Source of the DNA: an uncultured Paracoccaceae bacterium
Lineage (GTDB): Bacteria; Pseudomonadota; Alphaproteobacteria; Rhodobacterales; Rhodobacteraceae
Length of the DNA: 61,288 nucleotides
Assembly (NCBI GenBank): GCA_937924905.1
Contig: CALDUK010000057.1
Coordinates: forward strand, 1-61,288
Direction of reading: 5' to 3'
In this document: positions 44,381 to 54,753 of the stretch, one piece after another
Layout: each line of letters opens with the position of its first letter
How positions within the stretch are numbered: position 1 is the stretch's first letter
Made by a program: the position numbers and the translations under genes
Notes under the pieces: generated by a model
Seen by the model: the letters and a program-made list of their open reading frames with translations, nothing else
Told to the model about the DNA's origin: nothing
The model's database searches: none

Positions 44381-44502
44381 GCCTGATTGACAGGTTAGAG
44401 CAAAATCTTACCGCGCGCAAACTTTGAATTTTCTGATGTGAAGTTTGCAAGGCATGTTTGCGCGGTTTTCGGCCGGGGTTTGGTGCGACTGGCCTGTGTG
44501 GA

Positions 44503-46014
44503 TTAGCGCCCAAGTTTCTTTGCGATCAACTGGTTGACGGCCTTGGGGTTGGCCTTGCCGCCCGTGGCTTTCATCACCTGACCGACGAACCAGCCGGCAA
44601 GTTTCGGGTTCTCTTTTGCCTTGGCGACCTGGTCGGGGTTGTCGGCCATCACCTGATCGACGGCGGCTTCGATGGCGCCGGTGTCGGTGACTTGTTTCAT
44701 GCCTTCGGTTTCAACGATTTCCGCCGGGTCGCGGCCCGTGGTATAGGCGATCTCGAAGACGTCCTTGGCGATTTTTCCCGAGATTGTATCGTCGGACAAA
44801 AGGTCAATGATCTGCCCCAGCTGGCCTGCGCTGATCGGGCTGGCGTCGATGGGGTGGTCGTCTTTGTTCAGCCGTCCGAAGAGTTCGTTGATCACCCAGT
44901 TTGCGGCCAGTTTGCCATCACGGCCCTGGGCGACGTTTTCAAAAAAGACCGCGCTGTCGAGTTCTGCTGTCAGCACACCCGCGTCATATTCGGTCATGCC
45001 ATAATCGGCGACAAAGCGGGCTTTTTTGGCGTCCGGCAATTCGGGCAAAGTCGCCGCGATGTCATCAACCCAGCCCTGTTCTATTTCCAGTGGCAACAGG
45101 TCAGGGCAGGGGAAGTAGCGATAGTCATGGGCTTCTTCCTTGGACCGCATCGAGCGGGTTTCGCCTTTGTCGGGGTCATAAAGCCGGGTTTCCTGATCGA
45201 CGGTTTTGCCGTCTTCCAAAAGTGCGATCTGGCGTTTGGCCTCAAAGTCGATGGCTTGCTGGATGAAGCGCATCGAGTTCATGTTCTTGATCTCGCAGCG
45301 GGTGCCGAGATGGGAAAAATCCTGGCTAGCCTGGTATTTTTCATAGTCGCCCGGACGACAGACGCTGACGTTGACATCGGCGCGCAGGTTGCCGTTTTGC
45401 ATATTGCCATCGCAGGTTCCGAGATAGCGCAGGATTTGGCGGAGCTTGACGACATAGGCCGCTGCTTCTTCGGGGCCGCGGATGTCGGGGCGCGAGACGA
45501 TTTCCATCAGCGCGACGCCAGTGCGGTTGAGATCGACGAAGGACATGTTGGGGTCCATGTCGTGGATGGATTTACCGGCGTCCTGTTCCAGGTGGATGCG
45601 TTCGATGCGCACCAGACGCGCAACACCGGGTTCCATGTCGACCAGCACTTCACCTTCGCCGACAATCGGGTGATAGAGCTGGCTGATCTGATAGCCCTGC
45701 GGCAGGTCGGGGTAGAAGTAATTCTTGCGGTCAAAGGCGCTGGTCAGGTTGATCTGGGCCTTGAGGCCGAGACCGGTTTTGACGGCCAGTGCGATGCAGC
45801 CTTCGTTGATGACAGGCAGCATGCCGGGCATGGCGGCGTCGACAAAGGCGACCTGTGCGTTGGGCTCGGCCCCAAATTCAGTCGAGGCGCCCGAAAACAG
45901 TTTGGCGTTTGACGCAACCTGTGCATGCACTTCGAGGCCAATGACCAGTTCCCAGTCGCCGGTGGCACCTTGGATGACTTTGGGTTTCGGGGTCTCGTAT
46001 GTGAGGTCCAGCAT
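44503..46014 (-). CDS. gatB: Asp-tRNA(Asn)/Glu-tRNA(Gln) amidotransferase subunit B
   Basis: This 503-residue tRNA-binding kinase subunit of GatCAB has the N-terminal [12 protein letters not shown], the cluster [27 protein letters not shown] and [14 protein letters not shown] helical YqeY-like tail ends in AKKLG. It phosphorylates the misacylated Glu-tRNA(Gln) or Asp-tRNA(Asn) before amidation. gatA and gatC are not adjacent. Confidence 0.96.
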   Translation of the reverse strand: MLDLTYETPKPKVIQGATGDWELVIGLEVHAQVASNAKLFSGASTEFGAEPNAQVAFVDAAMPGMLPVINEGCIALAVKTGLGLKAQINLTSAFDRKNYFYPDLPQGYQISQLYHPIVGEGEVLVDMEPGVARLVRIERIHLEQDAGKSIHDMDPNMSFVDLNRTGVALMEIVSRPDIRGPEEAAAYVVKLRQILRYLGTCDGNMQNGNLRADVNVSVCRPGDYEKYQASQDFSHLGTRCEIKNMNSMRFIQQAIDFEAKRQIALLEDGKTVDQETRLYDPDKGETRSMRSKEEAHDYRYFPCPDLLPLEIEQGWVDDIAATLPELPDAKKARFVADYGMTEYDAGVLTAELDSAVFFENVAQGRDGKLAANWVINELFGRLNKDDHPIDASPISAGQLGQIIDLLSDDTISGKIAKDVFEIAYTTGRDPAEIVETEGMKQVTDTGAIEAAVDQVMADNPDQVAKAKENPKLAGWFVGQVMKATGGKANPKAVNQLIAKKLGR

Positions 46015-46151
46015 GTGTTGCTCTCCGCGTGAATAGAGGCCGTTCTAGGCAATGCGGGGGGCTGCTTCAAGCGGTATCGCTGCCGGTTTTGTCTTGGCAG
46101 GTTATGGTGGGCGTGGCAGACAGGGGTGGCTGGGCGCAAGGGAGGACAGGC

Positions 46152-46811
46152 ATGATCCGGGCGCTGGTTTTTGCAGGTTTCATCGCGGCGACAGGGGCCT
46201 TGGCGCAAGCGCCGGTCCGGGCAGGCGACGGCGTTGAGGCGCGTCCTGCCGCGCGGGCCCAAGACGTGCCACGCGCGCGCTGGGAAACGCGTGCCAAAGG
46301 GGTTCTGTGGACGCGTGTTGTGATGTCGGCGGTGACGACCCATGGGGCGGCTTTGCTGGAGGTGGTGCCCAAGGATATTGACGCCTGGTGTCCTGCGTAT
46401 TCCGAAAACGGACCCGACGACCGGGCGGCGTTTTGGGCGGGCTTTGTATCGACCCTGGCGCGGTATGAAAGCACGTTTGATCCGCGCGCCGTGGGGGGCG
46501 GCAACCGGTGGTTCGGGTTGATGCAGATTTATCCGCCCACCGCCGCGTTTCGCGATTGCCGGGTGCAAAGCGGTTCGGGCCTGAGGCACGGGTCGGACAA
46601 CCTGAATTGTGCCGTGCGGATTATGGCGATCACCGTGCCGCGTGATCAGGCGATATCGGTGAAAGACACGCGCTGGCGTGGTGTTGCCGCCGATTGGGGG
46701 CCGATGCGCACGGATTGGATGCGGCGGGATATGCAGCGCTATACCCGGCGGCAGGTTTATTGTCGGCGGTTGGCAGATGTGCGGCCTGTGGCGCGGCCGG
46801 GCGGAAACTGA
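46152..46811 (+). CDS. Lytic transglycosylase SLT-domain protein
   Basis: This 219-residue exported protein has a signal peptide of about 18-24 residues. The goose-lysozyme-like SLT domain has the catalytic glutamate in LARYESTFDP, followed by GLMQIYPPTA, with Cys residues probably forming disulfides. It cleaves peptidoglycan glycan strands with 1,6-anhydro formation. GGAGGACAGGC precedes ATG 46152. It is divergent from gatB and ends in a cluster of hairpins. Confidence 0.85.
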   Translation: MIRALVFAGFIAATGALAQAPVRAGDGVEARPAARAQDVPRARWETRAKGVLWTRVVMSAVTTHGAALLEVVPKDIDAWCPAYSENGPDDRAAFWAGFVSTLARYESTFDPRAVGGGNRWFGLMQIYPPTAAFRDCRVQSGSGLRHGSDNLNCAVRIMAITVPRDQAISVKDTRWRGVAADWGPMRTDWMRRDMQRYTRRQVYCRRLADVRPVARPGGN

Positions 46812-46901
46812 CGCAGTTTCTATTGGATTTCCGACGCGGAAATTCTGTGTCAGCGTGAAAAATGCGTTGTTTTTATTGGAACATTCCGCGATGGAATGTT
46901 C
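46804..46901. repeat. Three inverted repeats between convergent genes
   Basis: GAAACTG/CAGTTTC (46804-46820) overlaps the transglycosylase stop. GGATTTCC/GGAAATTC (46825-46845) has one mismatch. GAACATTCC/GGAATGTTC (46879-46901) is perfect over 9 bp. The last two share the lead TATTGGA and the end TTCT. Together they may act as a bidirectional terminator region, although T-runs are weak. Confidence 0.6.
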
Positions 46902-47120
46902 TTAAGTCACGCGGCGCAGCGGTTCCTGATTGCAGAAAATCACGAACTGGCCCGCGTTTTCGACGGTGGTGTAGCCGCGCCGTTTCATTTCGCGAATGAA
47001 CAAATCACGGCCAACCAGGCGTTCCACGTCGCGCACTTTGCGACGGATGACCGCGCCTTGCTGCACGGCCTTGCTGTTGAAAAGGGAACCGAAGAACTGT
47101 TCGGGCGTCACAGGTGTCAT
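46902..47120 (-). CDS. Small conserved protein of unknown function
   Basis: This 72-residue basic protein has a helix FFGSLFNSKAVQQGAVIRRK, the block RDVERLVGRDLFIREMKRRG and a C-terminal strand GQFVIFCNQEPLRRVT. Similar short proteins occur in Rhodobacterales and are sometimes mislabelled as a tryptophan-pathway isomerase, which this is far too short to be. ATG 47120 gives the sensible N-terminus. It starts 24 bp after the C26 peptidase gene on the same strand. Confidence 0.7.
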   Translation of the reverse strand: MTPVTPEQFFGSLFNSKAVQQGAVIRRKVRDVERLVGRDLFIREMKRRGYTTVENAGQFVIFCNQEPLRRVT

Positions 47121-47143
47121 GCACCCGGCATGCCCGGTTTTGC

Positions 47144-47914
47144 TTAACCAGCCCTTAAGCGCTGTGGTCTTTCGCCTGCGGCCCAGGCTTTGACGGCTGT
47201 GCCGAAGGCCTGGAACAGAGGGCGCGAGACCGTGTCGGTGTCTGCCTGATATTCCGGGTGCCATTGTACGCCCAAGGCAAAGCCCGGGCTTTTGTCGACA
47301 TAGATCGCTTCTTCTGTGCTGTCGGGCGCGCGCCCATCGACCACGATGCCGTCGCCGGGGGCTTTGATCCCCTGACCGTGCAGCGAGTTCGTCGTGACGG
47401 TGGTGCGCCCGAAAATACGGTGGAACGGCCCGCCTTCTGTGACGGTGACGTCGTGGCGAAGGGCGAATTTTTCTTCAAGCGTGCCATCGGGGGGCATGCG
47501 ATGGTTCATCCGGCCCGGCAGGTCGCGGATTTCGGGGTACAGCGTTCCGCCCATCGCGACGTTCAGTTCCTGAAAGCCGCGACAAATGGCGAATATCGGT
47601 TGGCCGCGCGCCACGCAGGCCCGGATCAGGGGCAGGGCCAATGCATCGCGGTCGCGGTCAAAGTCGCCATGGGCCTGAGTTTCGGCTTCGCCGTATTCTT
47701 CGGGGTGCACATTGGGACGTGCGCCCGTGAAAAGAAAGCCATCGCAGGTCGCCATCAGGGCGTCGATATCGACAAGGTCGGGATCGGTCGGCACGATCAG
47801 GGGCAGCGCACCCGCAACCTTGGCCACGGCATCGCTGTTCATACGCCCGCCCGCATGGACGGGGTATTCTTCATTGATCAGATACGCGTTTCCTATGATC
47901 CCGACGACCGGCAT
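47144..47914 (-). CDS. Gamma-glutamyl-gamma-aminobutyrate hydrolase family protein (C26)
   Basis: This 256-residue class I glutamine-amidotransferase-like hydrolase has the nucleophile elbow PIFAICRGFQELN (Cys), TTNSLHGQGI and the His-Glu pair VQWHPEY. PuuD of this family cleaves gamma-glutamyl-GABA in putrescine degradation. No other puu genes are adjacent, so the substrate is uncertain. Confidence 0.9.
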   Translation of the reverse strand: MPVVGIIGNAYLINEEYPVHAGGRMNSDAVAKVAGALPLIVPTDPDLVDIDALMATCDGFLFTGARPNVHPEEYGEAETQAHGDFDRDRDALALPLIRACVARGQPIFAICRGFQELNVAMGGTLYPEIRDLPGRMNHRMPPDGTLEEKFALRHDVTVTEGGPFHRIFGRTTVTTNSLHGQGIKAPGDGIVVDGRAPDSTEEAIYVDKSPGFALGVQWHPEYQADTDTVSRPLFQAFGTAVKAWAAGERPQRLRAG

Positions 47915-48015
47915 TGGTCTGGTTCCTTTTGTTCCCTTGCACAGCTAATGCCGAAAATGACCGTGGCTCGCAACATTTGCGCACATTCCGGTGTGCGATG
48001 AACCTTAAGCTGTGG

Positions 48016-48444
48016 TTAAGCGGCCCCTTTGAGCCCGGCGGCTTCGATCCCGGCCAATGCTGCTGCGGCGTCATTGTCGGACGTATCGCCGGTGACGCCG
48101 ACTGCGCCTATGATGCGGTCGCGGCTGTCCATGATCAGCACCCCGCCGGGCACCGGGATGACCTGACCGCCGAAGGCGCCGTTCAATGCGTTGACGAAGT
48201 AGGCCTGATCTTCGGCGCGCTGCATCATCGCAGTGCCGGTCATGCCGGTCATCACGGTGCCATAGGCTTTGCCGCGCGCGATTTCGAACCGGCCGGGTGA
48301 CGCGCCGTCTTCGCGTTCAAAGGCTTTGACGTTGCCGCCGGCGTCCAGCACGACGACCGAAAGCGGTTTGAGGTTCATCTCGCGGCCCGTTTTAAGGGTG
48401 TTGCGCAGGATGGCGCGGGCTTTGGAAAGGCTGATATCGGGCAT
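48016..48444 (-). CDS. GlcG/HbpS family haem-binding-like protein
   Basis: This 142-residue protein of the DUF336 (GlcG/HbpS) family has the lead LSKARAILRNTLKTG, VVVLDAGGNVKAFEREDGA and the conserved GGVLIMDSRDRIIGAVGVTGDTS (partial motif). The protein lies just downstream of malate synthase G on the same strand, mirroring glcG-glcB in enterobacterial glycolate operons. Its function is not established; haem or cofactor binding is known only for some members. Confidence 0.87.
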   Translation of the reverse strand: MPDISLSKARAILRNTLKTGREMNLKPLSVVVLDAGGNVKAFEREDGASPGRFEIARGKAYGTVMTGMTGTAMMQRAEDQAYFVNALNGAFGGQVIPVPGGVLIMDSRDRIIGAVGVTGDTSDNDAAAALAGIEAAGLKGAA

Positions 48445-48488
48445 GGGTTGTCCTTATGTCGGTGGCGTGAGCGGGCGCGGTCGTACGG

Positions 48489-50636
48489 TCAACCCGCCGC
48501 TTTCAGTTCAAGTCGGCGGGCGTGCAAAACCGGTTCGGTATAGCCCGACGGTTGTTTGACCCCCAAAAACACCAGATCGCAGGCGGCTTTGAACGCGATT
48601 GTGTCAAAGCCGGGGGCCATGGGACGGTAGGCCGGGTCGCCGGCGTTCTGGTCATCGACCTTGGCGGCCATGCGTTTCATTGCGTCCATGACCTGGGCTT
48701 CGGACACGACACCGTGGTGCAGCCAGTTGGCGATATGTTGTGACGAGATCCGGCAGGTGGCGCGGTCTTCCATCAGGCCCACATCGTTGATGTCGGGGAC
48801 TTTGGAACAGCCGACGCCCTGATCAATCCAGCGGACGACATACCCCAGAATGCCTTGCGCGTTGTTTTCAACCTCGCGGATGATCTGAGGTTGGGTCCAC
48901 TTGCGGAAGGTGGCCAGCGGGATTTCCAGTACGCCGTCCACATGGGCGCGGCGTCCGCCTTTTTTGAGGTCGGCCTGCACGGCAAACACATCGACCTGGT
49001 GATAATGCAGCGCGTGGAGCGTCGCGGCGGTGGGCGATGGCACCCATGCGGTGTTGGCGCCTGCTTTTGGATGTTCGATCTTGGTTTCCAGCATGGCGGC
49101 CATGCGGTCGGGCATGGCCCACATGCCTTTGCCGATCTGGGCTTTGCCCGACAACCCGCATTCAAGGCCGATATCGACATTCAGGTTTTCATAGGCCGCA
49201 ATCCAGCTTTTGCGTTTGATCCAGTCTTTGCGGCTGAACGGCCCGGCCTCCATCGAGGTGTGAATTTCATCGCCTGTGCGGTCCAGAAAGCCGGTGTTGA
49301 TAAAGGCAACGCGTGCCTTTGCGGCGCGAATGCATTCCTTGAGATTGACCGTGGTCCGGCGTTCTTCGTCCATGATGCCGATTTTGACGGTGTTCTGCGG
49401 CAGGCCGAGCGCTTTTTCAACGTGATCAAAGGTTTCGGCGGCGAAGCTGACTTCGCCGGGCCCGTGCATCTTGGGTTTGACCACATAGACCGAACCATGG
49501 TGGCTGTTGCGGTCGCCGGTGGCTTTGGCAAGGTCATGCTTGGCGATAAGGACGGTGATCATTGCGTCCATCAGGCCTTCGTAGATTTCGGTTCCGTCTT
49601 CCAGCAGGATGGCGGGGTTGGACATCAAGGGGCCGACGTTGCGGATCAGCATGATTGCACGGCCTTTGACGGTGATCTCGCCCCCGGCCGCCGCGTGATA
49701 GGTTTTGTCGCCTTCAAGGGCGCGGGTTACTGACTTACCGCCTTTGTCGAACGTATCGGTCAGGTCGCCTTTCATCAGGCCAAGCCAGTTGCGATAGGCC
49801 AGCACCTTGTCTTCGGCATCGACGCAGGCGACGGAATCTTCGCAATCCATGATCGCGGACACGGCGGCTTCCAGCCGGACATCGGCCAGGCCTGCCTGAT
49901 CGCGCGCGCCGATTTGATTGGTGCGGTCGAACACAAGTTCGACATGCAGGCCATTGTTTTTCAAAAAAATGCTGTCGGGTGCCTTTGGGTCGCCCTGGTG
50001 GCCTGCAAATTTGTCCGGGTGCTGTAATGGCTGGTCATCGACCAGAAGCGCGCCGTCTTTGACGCGGTAGCGGCCGGCGTCGGCATGCGACAGGCCCTGA
50101 AGCGGGAAGGCCTGATCCAGAAAGACGCGGGCGCGGGCGACAACGCGGGCGCCGCGGCCTTTGTCGTAAGGTCCGGGCAATGGCGCGCCGTCGATGGCAT
50201 CGGTGCCATAGAGCGCGTCATAGAGGCTGCCCCAGCGGGCGTTTGCCGCGTTCAGCGCATAACGCGCGTTGGTGATCGGCACCACCAGTTGCGGGCCGGG
50301 GACCGAGGCAAATTCGGGGTCTGTGTTTTCGGTGTCAATCTCGAACGTGTCGCCTTCGGGGACGAGATAGCCGATGTCGGTCAGAAAGGCTTTATATGCC
50401 TCGTGGTTGTGGGGCTGGTCCTTGTGGTCCTTGTGCCACTGGCTGATCTTGCCTTGCAGTACAGCGCGTGTTTCCAGCAATTCGCGGTTGCGGGGGGCCA
50501 TGTCATGGGCAAGGCGGCTGAAGCTTTCCCAAAAGGTTGCCACCGGGACATCGGTGCCTGCCAGCGCTTCGTCTTCGATAAAACGCGCAAGTTCTTCATC
50601 CACCTGAAGGCGGTGGCGGTCGACACGGGTGCTCAT
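48489..50636 (-). CDS. glcB: Malate synthase G
   Basis: This 715-residue enzyme condenses glyoxylate with acetyl-CoA to malate. The length is that of the monomeric G isoform. Visible blocks are [14 protein letters not shown] (metal/substrate acidic residues), [16 protein letters not shown] and the late [15 protein letters not shown] followed by [21 protein letters not shown]. It acts in glyoxylate and glycolate assimilation. The GlcG-like gene follows after 44 bp. Confidence 0.96.
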   Translation of the reverse strand: MSTRVDRHRLQVDEELARFIEDEALAGTDVPVATFWESFSRLAHDMAPRNRELLETRAVLQGKISQWHKDHKDQPHNHEAYKAFLTDIGYLVPEGDTFEIDTENTDPEFASVPGPQLVVPITNARYALNAANARWGSLYDALYGTDAIDGAPLPGPYDKGRGARVVARARVFLDQAFPLQGLSHADAGRYRVKDGALLVDDQPLQHPDKFAGHQGDPKAPDSIFLKNNGLHVELVFDRTNQIGARDQAGLADVRLEAAVSAIMDCEDSVACVDAEDKVLAYRNWLGLMKGDLTDTFDKGGKSVTRALEGDKTYHAAAGGEITVKGRAIMLIRNVGPLMSNPAILLEDGTEIYEGLMDAMITVLIAKHDLAKATGDRNSHHGSVYVVKPKMHGPGEVSFAAETFDHVEKALGLPQNTVKIGIMDEERRTTVNLKECIRAAKARVAFINTGFLDRTGDEIHTSMEAGPFSRKDWIKRKSWIAAYENLNVDIGLECGLSGKAQIGKGMWAMPDRMAAMLETKIEHPKAGANTAWVPSPTAATLHALHYHQVDVFAVQADLKKGGRRAHVDGVLEIPLATFRKWTQPQIIREVENNAQGILGYVVRWIDQGVGCSKVPDINDVGLMEDRATCRISSQHIANWLHHGVVSEAQVMDAMKRMAAKVDDQNAGDPAYRPMAPGFDTIAFKAACDLVFLGVKQPSGYTEPVLHARRLELKAAG

Positions 50637-50730
50637 GAGTGGATTCTCCGTCTTTTGCGGGGGGCGCTACGGGCCGCAATCTAAAGGGTGGTGGTCTGGT
50701 TTCAAGCGGATTTACAAGCGGTCTGCACGG

Positions 50731-50874
50731 CTAGGGGCGGTGACGCCGGCAGCGGTCCGAGCAGTATTTTACCTGTTCCCAGACGCGCGCCCATTTCTTG
50801 CGCCAGACAAACGGCCGGCCGCAGGTCGCACAGGTTTTGTGCGGCAGATCACGTTTTTTAACCGCTTTGTTCAA
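50731..50874 (-). CDS. DUF2256 zinc-ribbon-like protein
   Basis: This 47-residue protein carries the DUF2256 pattern [20 protein letters not shown] and then YCSDRCRR, with four cysteines in two CxxC/CxxxC pairs suited to zinc binding. A TTG at 50874 is the best start: GGAGGAG lies 4-5 bases upstream and no nearer ATG exists. Role unknown; members often neighbour cryptochrome or photolyase genes, which are absent here. It runs divergently from pepN. Confidence 0.8.
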   Translation of the reverse strand: MNKAVKKRDLPHKTCATCGRPFVWRKKWARVWEQVKYCSDRCRRHRP

Positions 50875-50937
50875 TTGCTCCTCCGCTTTGCTGGGGCTAG
50901 TGCTAGTGTTCCCGTCTGAAACGCAAGGGATTCTGCC

Positions 50938-53493
50938 ATGAAAGACCCTGTTCCTCAGCCCGTTCGTCTTGCCGAATATGCGCCGCCCAACTGGCTGATT
51001 GACGAGGTGCATCTGACGTTTCGGTTGGATCTGGCCGCGACCCGGGTGTTGTCAAGGATTGCGTTTCGCCCAAATCCGGCGCGCAGTGACCGGACGTTTC
51101 GGCTGGATGGCAAGAAGTTACAATTGATCCGCGCCATGGTGGACGGTGCGCCGGTGAGCCCGCGTGTCGATGCCGAGGGGCTGAGCGTTGCGGTGCCGGA
51201 TGCGCCTTTTGTCTGGGAATGCGAGGTTGAGATTGACCCAAGCGCCAACACCGAGTTGGAAGGGTTGTACCTGTCGAAGGGCCTGTTTTGCACGCAATGC
51301 GAGGCCGAGGGATTTCGCAAGATCACGTTTTTCCCCGATCGTCCGGATGTGATGGCGACCTATACGGTGCGGATCGAAGGTGACGCGCCTGTGCTTTTGT
51401 CGAACGGTAACCCCGTCGCATCGGGCCCCGGTTGGGCCGAGTGGCATGACCCCTGGCCGAAGCCTTCGTATCTGTTTGCGCTGGTGGCCGGTGATCTGGT
51501 GGCTCATTCGGGGCGCTTTGCCACGCGGGATGGCCGCGATGTGGATCTGAACATCTGGGTGCGGGCAGGGGATGAAGACCGCTGTGCCTATGCGCTGGAC
51601 AGTCTGGAACGGTCGATGCGCTGGGACGAAGAGGTTTATGGCCGGGTCTATGACCTGGACGTGTTCAATCTGGTGGCGGTCGATGATTTCAACGCGGGCG
51701 CGATGGAAAACAAAGGGCTGAACATTTTCAATTCGAAATATGTGCTGGCCAGCCCTGAAACCGCGACTGACCGGGATTTTGAATTTATCGAAGGCATTGT
51801 TGCGCACGAGTATTTCCACAACTGGACCGGCAACCGGATCACTTGTCGGGATTGGTTTCAGCTTTGCCTGAAAGAGGGGCTGACCGTGTTCCGCGATCAG
51901 CAGTTTTCCGGCGATATGCGCGGCCACGCCGTGAAGCGGATTGATGATGTCCTGATGCTGCGGGCGCGCCAGTTTCGCGAGGATGCGGGGCCTTTGGCGC
52001 ATTCGGTGCGGCCGGAAGAGTATTTCGAGATCAACAATTTTTACACCGCAACTGTCTATGAAAAGGGCGCCGAGGTGATCGGCATGTTGAAGACGCTGGT
52101 GGGGGACGAGAACTACTATGACGCGGCGGATCAATATTTCGCCGACAATGACGGGCAGGCGGCGACGATTGAAGATTGGCTTTATGCGTTTCGGGGCGTG
52201 TCGGCCCGCGACCTGTCGCAGTTCAAGCTGTGGTACAGTCAGGCAGGGACACCGCGCGTAAAGATCGAGACCTTGCCAACCGAAAACGGCTGGGCTGTGC
52301 ATGCCTCGCAGATGACCCCGCCGACGCCGGGACAAGACACAAAGGAAAATCTTGTTATTCCGATCCGGATTGCGCTTTTCGATAGATCGGGTGCGCCGAT
52401 AGGCGATGAAGAAATGCACGTTTTGGACAGGGACGAAGAGACCCTGATGATGACGAAAGGGCCGGACAAGCCGATTGTGTCGGCTTTGCGTGGGTTTAGT
52501 GCGCCGGTCATCCTGGATCATCCGCAAACGCTGGACGAACGTCTGGTGCTGCTGGCCCATGACACCGACCCGTTTAACCGCTGGGAAGCAGGCCGGAGCG
52601 TGGCCAAAGACCAGTTGATCGCGATGATTGATCAGGATGCGGCGGTGGATGGCGCCTATCTGGAGGCGCTGGGACGGTTGATCGGGGATGAAACATTGGA
52701 CCCTGCGTTCCGCGCCTTTGCGCTGGGTTTGCCATCGGAAGATGATCTGGCGCAATCGCTGTTCGACGCCGGGCGGACGCCGGACCCGGCGCGCATTCAT
52801 GCACAGCGCAAGGCATTGGCTTTGGCAATTGGCAGGGCGCATGCGGCCCAGTTTGTGGCGCTGTATGAAGCAATGGAAAGCACAGGCGGATATAGTGCCG
52901 ACGCCGCTTCGGCCGGGCGGCGGGGCTTGCGACTGGAGGCGTTGGCCTATGTGTCGCGTGTCGAAGGACCGGGGCGCGCGGCCGCACTTTTTGCGTCTGC
53001 CGACAATATGACCGAAAGCCTTGGCGCGCTGGGCATCTTGTTGCGCGCGGGCGCGGGGCAGCGCGAAGCGCAGGCGTTCTATGACCGCTGGTCGGATGAT
53101 CCGAACACGCTGGACAAGTGGTTTTCGGCGCGCGTTGTGAATGCCGCGCCCGAAGATGCGGTGTCACTGGCCGAAGAACTGGCGAGCCTGGATAGTTTTG
53201 ATCACAAGACGCCCAACCGGTTCCGGGCGCTGATTGGCGGGTTGGCTGGCAACACTGCCGGGTTCCATCACAAAAGCGGTGCGGGCTATCGGTTTGTGGC
53301 CAAGTGGCTGAAGACCATGGATGGGTTGAACCCGATGACGGCGGCCCGCATGGCGTCGGTGTTTGAAACCTGGAAACGCTATGACGGTGACCGTCAAGGA
53401 CAGATGCAGGATGCATTGCACCTGCTGTTGGACGGGACGCCGTCGAAGGACATGACCGAGATTGCAGGGCGCATGCTGGGAGAGCCCCTTTGA
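50938..53493 (+). CDS. pepN: Aminopeptidase N
   Basis: This 851-residue M1 zinc metallopeptidase has [12 protein letters not shown] for the substrate N-terminus and [11 protein letters not shown] with zinc ligands His290, His294 and Glu313 and catalytic Glu291. The Ig-like and long helical C-terminal domains match the E. coli PepN type. It removes N-terminal residues from peptides in the cytoplasm. ATG 50938 follows a CAAGGGA leader. Confidence 0.96.
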   Translation: MKDPVPQPVRLAEYAPPNWLIDEVHLTFRLDLAATRVLSRIAFRPNPARSDRTFRLDGKKLQLIRAMVDGAPVSPRVDAEGLSVAVPDAPFVWECEVEIDPSANTELEGLYLSKGLFCTQCEAEGFRKITFFPDRPDVMATYTVRIEGDAPVLLSNGNPVASGPGWAEWHDPWPKPSYLFALVAGDLVAHSGRFATRDGRDVDLNIWVRAGDEDRCAYALDSLERSMRWDEEVYGRVYDLDVFNLVAVDDFNAGAMENKGLNIFNSKYVLASPETATDRDFEFIEGIVAHEYFHNWTGNRITCRDWFQLCLKEGLTVFRDQQFSGDMRGHAVKRIDDVLMLRARQFREDAGPLAHSVRPEEYFEINNFYTATVYEKGAEVIGMLKTLVGDENYYDAADQYFADNDGQAATIEDWLYAFRGVSARDLSQFKLWYSQAGTPRVKIETLPTENGWAVHASQMTPPTPGQDTKENLVIPIRIALFDRSGAPIGDEEMHVLDRDEETLMMTKGPDKPIVSALRGFSAPVILDHPQTLDERLVLLAHDTDPFNRWEAGRSVAKDQLIAMIDQDAAVDGAYLEALGRLIGDETLDPAFRAFALGLPSEDDLAQSLFDAGRTPDPARIHAQRKALALAIGRAHAAQFVALYEAMESTGGYSADAASAGRRGLRLEALAYVSRVEGPGRAAALFASADNMTESLGALGILLRAGAGQREAQAFYDRWSDDPNTLDKWFSARVVNAAPEDAVSLAEELASLDSFDHKTPNRFRALIGGLAGNTAGFHHKSGAGYRFVAKWLKTMDGLNPMTAARMASVFETWKRYDGDRQGQMQDALHLLLDGTPSKDMTEIAGRMLGEPL

Positions 53494-53781
53494 GACTGGC
53501 AGGTTTTTGCCACCCTGTTGCGGGCTTCCTTTGGGCGCGCGCGCTGTGCGCCCCGGCTGGGTGTCTTTGATGGATTAAGGTGAATTAATTCAAACGGTTT
53601 TCCGGGTCGGTTCGCGAACCACGCGCCTGTTTGCGTGAGCGGCACGACCCCACCGGCAGATGCGGCACGGGACGCGCTGCGGTGCCTTTCACAGTTTGAT
53701 GCCCCATGGCGTAGGGATGTGCCTTGTCAGATGCTAAAAAAGCGATGCGAATCTATAGCCAATTTCGGTTTCAAAACGGCC

Positions 53782-54642
53782 ATGAAAGAGAGAATTGATC
53801 CTCTGATTGCTGAACGCGCGCCATGGTTGTTTGACACCACGCTTGGCGCGTCTGTGGCGCGGCGCGCGTTGATGCGGCTTTTGGGCTATGACCGCACGCT
53901 GACGCTGGGGGCACTTTACCGCGATTTGCCGACCGACACTGTGATGCATCATGTGGCGGGCCTTTTGGCGCGCGACCTGAGGGTTACGGGGCTGGATCAT
54001 ATCCCGCGCCACGGGTCGGCTTTGGTGGTTGCGAACCATCCCACGGGCATTGCCGATGGGATTATGCTGCACCACGCGCTTTTCCCACTGCGCCCGGATA
54101 TGTTTATTTACGCAAATTCTGACATTCTGCGGATTATGCCGCAGTTTGAAAGCCTGATCGCGCCGGTCGAATGGCGCGAAGACAAGCGTACGCGGGCAAA
54201 AACGCGCGAGACGATGGAATACACCCGCCGTGCCATCGGGGCCGGACGGCTGGGCGTTATTTTCCCCAGCGGGCGTCTGGCGAAGCGACGGGGGTTGAAC
54301 CTGTATGAGCGGGACTGGATGGCCTCGGCTGCCATGATTGCGCGCAAGTATGATTTGCCGATCATCCCTTTGCATATCCGGGCGCGCAATTCGGCGCTGT
54401 TCTATCTGTTTGATCTGATCCATCCGACGCTGCGGGATATCACGCTGTTTTACGAGACGTTGAACAAAGATCGGCAACCGTACCGGATTACGATTGGCGA
54501 GCCGATTTCGCCATCGGCTTTGCCCGCGCGGTCGGACGATGCGATTGAGATTATGAAACGCGCGACCCTGGCGCTGGGCGGCAAGCATGCGCCGACGGTG
54601 TCTTTGTTGCAGAATACGCGCCTGCCAAGCTGGACACGCTAG
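53782..54642 (+). CDS. Lysophospholipid acyltransferase family protein (PlsC-like)
   Basis: This protein is about 286 residues from ATG 53782; the frame is open further upstream, with an ATG at 53731 as a second choice. The acyltransferase motif is NHPTGIAD (His/Asp of HX4D, the catalytic pair), followed by a glycerol-phosphate block GVIFPSGRLAKRRG. Family members acylate glycerophospholipids or ornithine lipids at the membrane. The upstream 288-bp gap shows nothing else. Confidence 0.82.
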   Translation: MKERIDPLIAERAPWLFDTTLGASVARRALMRLLGYDRTLTLGALYRDLPTDTVMHHVAGLLARDLRVTGLDHIPRHGSALVVANHPTGIADGIMLHHALFPLRPDMFIYANSDILRIMPQFESLIAPVEWREDKRTRAKTRETMEYTRRAIGAGRLGVIFPSGRLAKRRGLNLYERDWMASAAMIARKYDLPIIPLHIRARNSALFYLFDLIHPTLRDITLFYETLNKDRQPYRITIGEPISPSALPARSDDAIEIMKRATLALGGKHAPTVSLLQNTRLPSWTR

Positions 54643-54753
54643 CGCGTTTGCTGCCGTTCGAAGCCCGGAACCAGCACCAAGACCGCCGCCAATTTGCCTT
54701 AAAGTTGCCGGAATGGCCCGCCAAATCTTGGAAAACGGCTGTGGAGACTGGCA

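Noticed and set aside
44458-45912. 484-codon plus-strand frame opposite gatB
   Set aside because: Antisense shadow of gatB with no domain, no ribosome-binding site and low-complexity Val/Asp/Gly composition.
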